DNA of 64,000 nt from the NCBI RefSeq assembly GCF_900070325.1, contig NZ_LN879430.1:1915379-1979378 (forward strand). Reading direction: 5' to 3'. The stretch comes from Herbinix luporum (GTDB lineage Bacteria > Bacillota > Clostridia > Lachnospirales > Lachnospiraceae). The position numbers and the translations under genes were made by a program. The notes beneath the pieces were generated by a model. The model was not told where the DNA came from. It did no database searches and saw only the letters and a program-made list of their open reading frames with translations. Within the stretch, counting starts at the first letter, position 1. The number at the start of each line of letters is the position of its first letter. Below, in pieces: positions 63,946 through 64,000 of this stretch.

Positions 63946-64000
63946 ATGGGTAAGATATTTAAGTTTTTATCTAGAAATCTTTCTCTACTGGCCTTTATAT
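63946..64000 (+). CDS. Start of a gene cut by the window edge
   Basis: ATG 63946 is preceded by GGGAGG at the right distance. The 18 visible codons read MGKIFKFLSRNLSLLAFI, suggesting a basic N-terminus and a membrane helix. Nothing more can be said. Confidence 0.6.
   Translation, partial: MGKIFKFLSRNLSLLAFI

Noticed and set aside
1..64000. CRISPR arrays, insertion sequences, prophage or integrase genes
   Set aside because: No regular direct repeats with spacers, no transposase or integrase motifs and no phage structural genes were seen.

Overview
This window looks like chromosome of a low-GC, strictly anaerobic Gram-positive bacterium of the class Clostridia, most likely family Lachnospiraceae (for example a Herbinix-like plant-fibre degrader). 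The evidence is strongly AT-rich DNA, Gram-positive ribosome binding sites (AAGGAGG type), pyruvate:ferredoxin oxidoreductase, an NfnAB transhydrogenase, several families known mainly from Lachnospiraceae (DUF5688, DUF5721, DUF6320 types), and a carbohydrate locus with GH43, GH3 and mannonate dehydratase. The genus is inference. I saw no prophage, insertion sequence, CRISPR array or rRNA. Most genes lie on the minus strand.

Layout. 1-13.4 kb: a 3'-truncated CotH-type secreted protein with two small carbohydrate-binding modules and a fibronectin III domain; metA; an HD-domain protein; ligA; an RluF-type pseudouridine synthase; a secreted protein with a Thr/Pro linker; tRNA-Arg(CCG); a lipoprotein serpin co-oriented with truA; a DEDDh exonuclease; a NUDIX hydrolase; a small lipoprotein; and a 2-hydroxyacid dehydrogenase. 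13.5-23.1 kb: energy and redox genes (PFOR, NfnA, NfnB), with a DUF5688 protein, a membrane protein and a GGDEF-EAL protein. 23.3-28 kb: an HD protein, a short ORF that seems frameshifted, a PF06541-type membrane protein, a Fur-family regulator, a Thr/Asn-rich lipoprotein, and a TIGR03915/TIGR03916-type radical-SAM pair. 28.1-35.1 kb: the complete glycine cleavage system (gcvT-gcvH-gcvPA-gcvPB) from one strong promoter, then lplA and lpdA, which supply the lipoyl group and re-oxidise it.

35.3-44.7 kb: a two-gene ABC transporter lacking a binding protein, a DegV protein, tRNA-Thr(CGT), an NYN-domain protein, tRNA-Pro(CGG), and an overlapping pair made of an HscC-type Hsp70 and a 1123-residue TPR protein with an atypical J-like N-terminus. 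44.8-52.7 kb: a hemicellulose (probably glucuronoxylan) locus with two AraC regulators, GH43, UxuA and a domain-permuted GH3 enzyme. 52.9-64 kb: a second DegV protein, htpG behind a consensus promoter and a perfect CIRCE operator, a DUF5721 protein, a 58-residue gene, TraX, a DUF6320/acyltransferase/esterase cluster, a ferredoxin-type aldo/keto reductase, an ABC-F ATPase with one degenerate ATP site, and the first 18 codons of another gene.

The genes fit an anaerobic fermenter. GH3, GH43 and UxuA feed sugars and uronic acids into glycolysis. PFOR and NfnAB handle ferredoxin and NAD(P)H electrons. The glycine cleavage system, LplA and Lpd form a lipoyl-dependent one-carbon module. No single locus looks like an entirely new system. 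The most unusual signals are the HscC/TPR pair, the asymmetric ABC-F protein with a palindrome at its predicted transcription start, CIRCE control of htpG, and two small ORFs (56861-57037 and 23924-24059).
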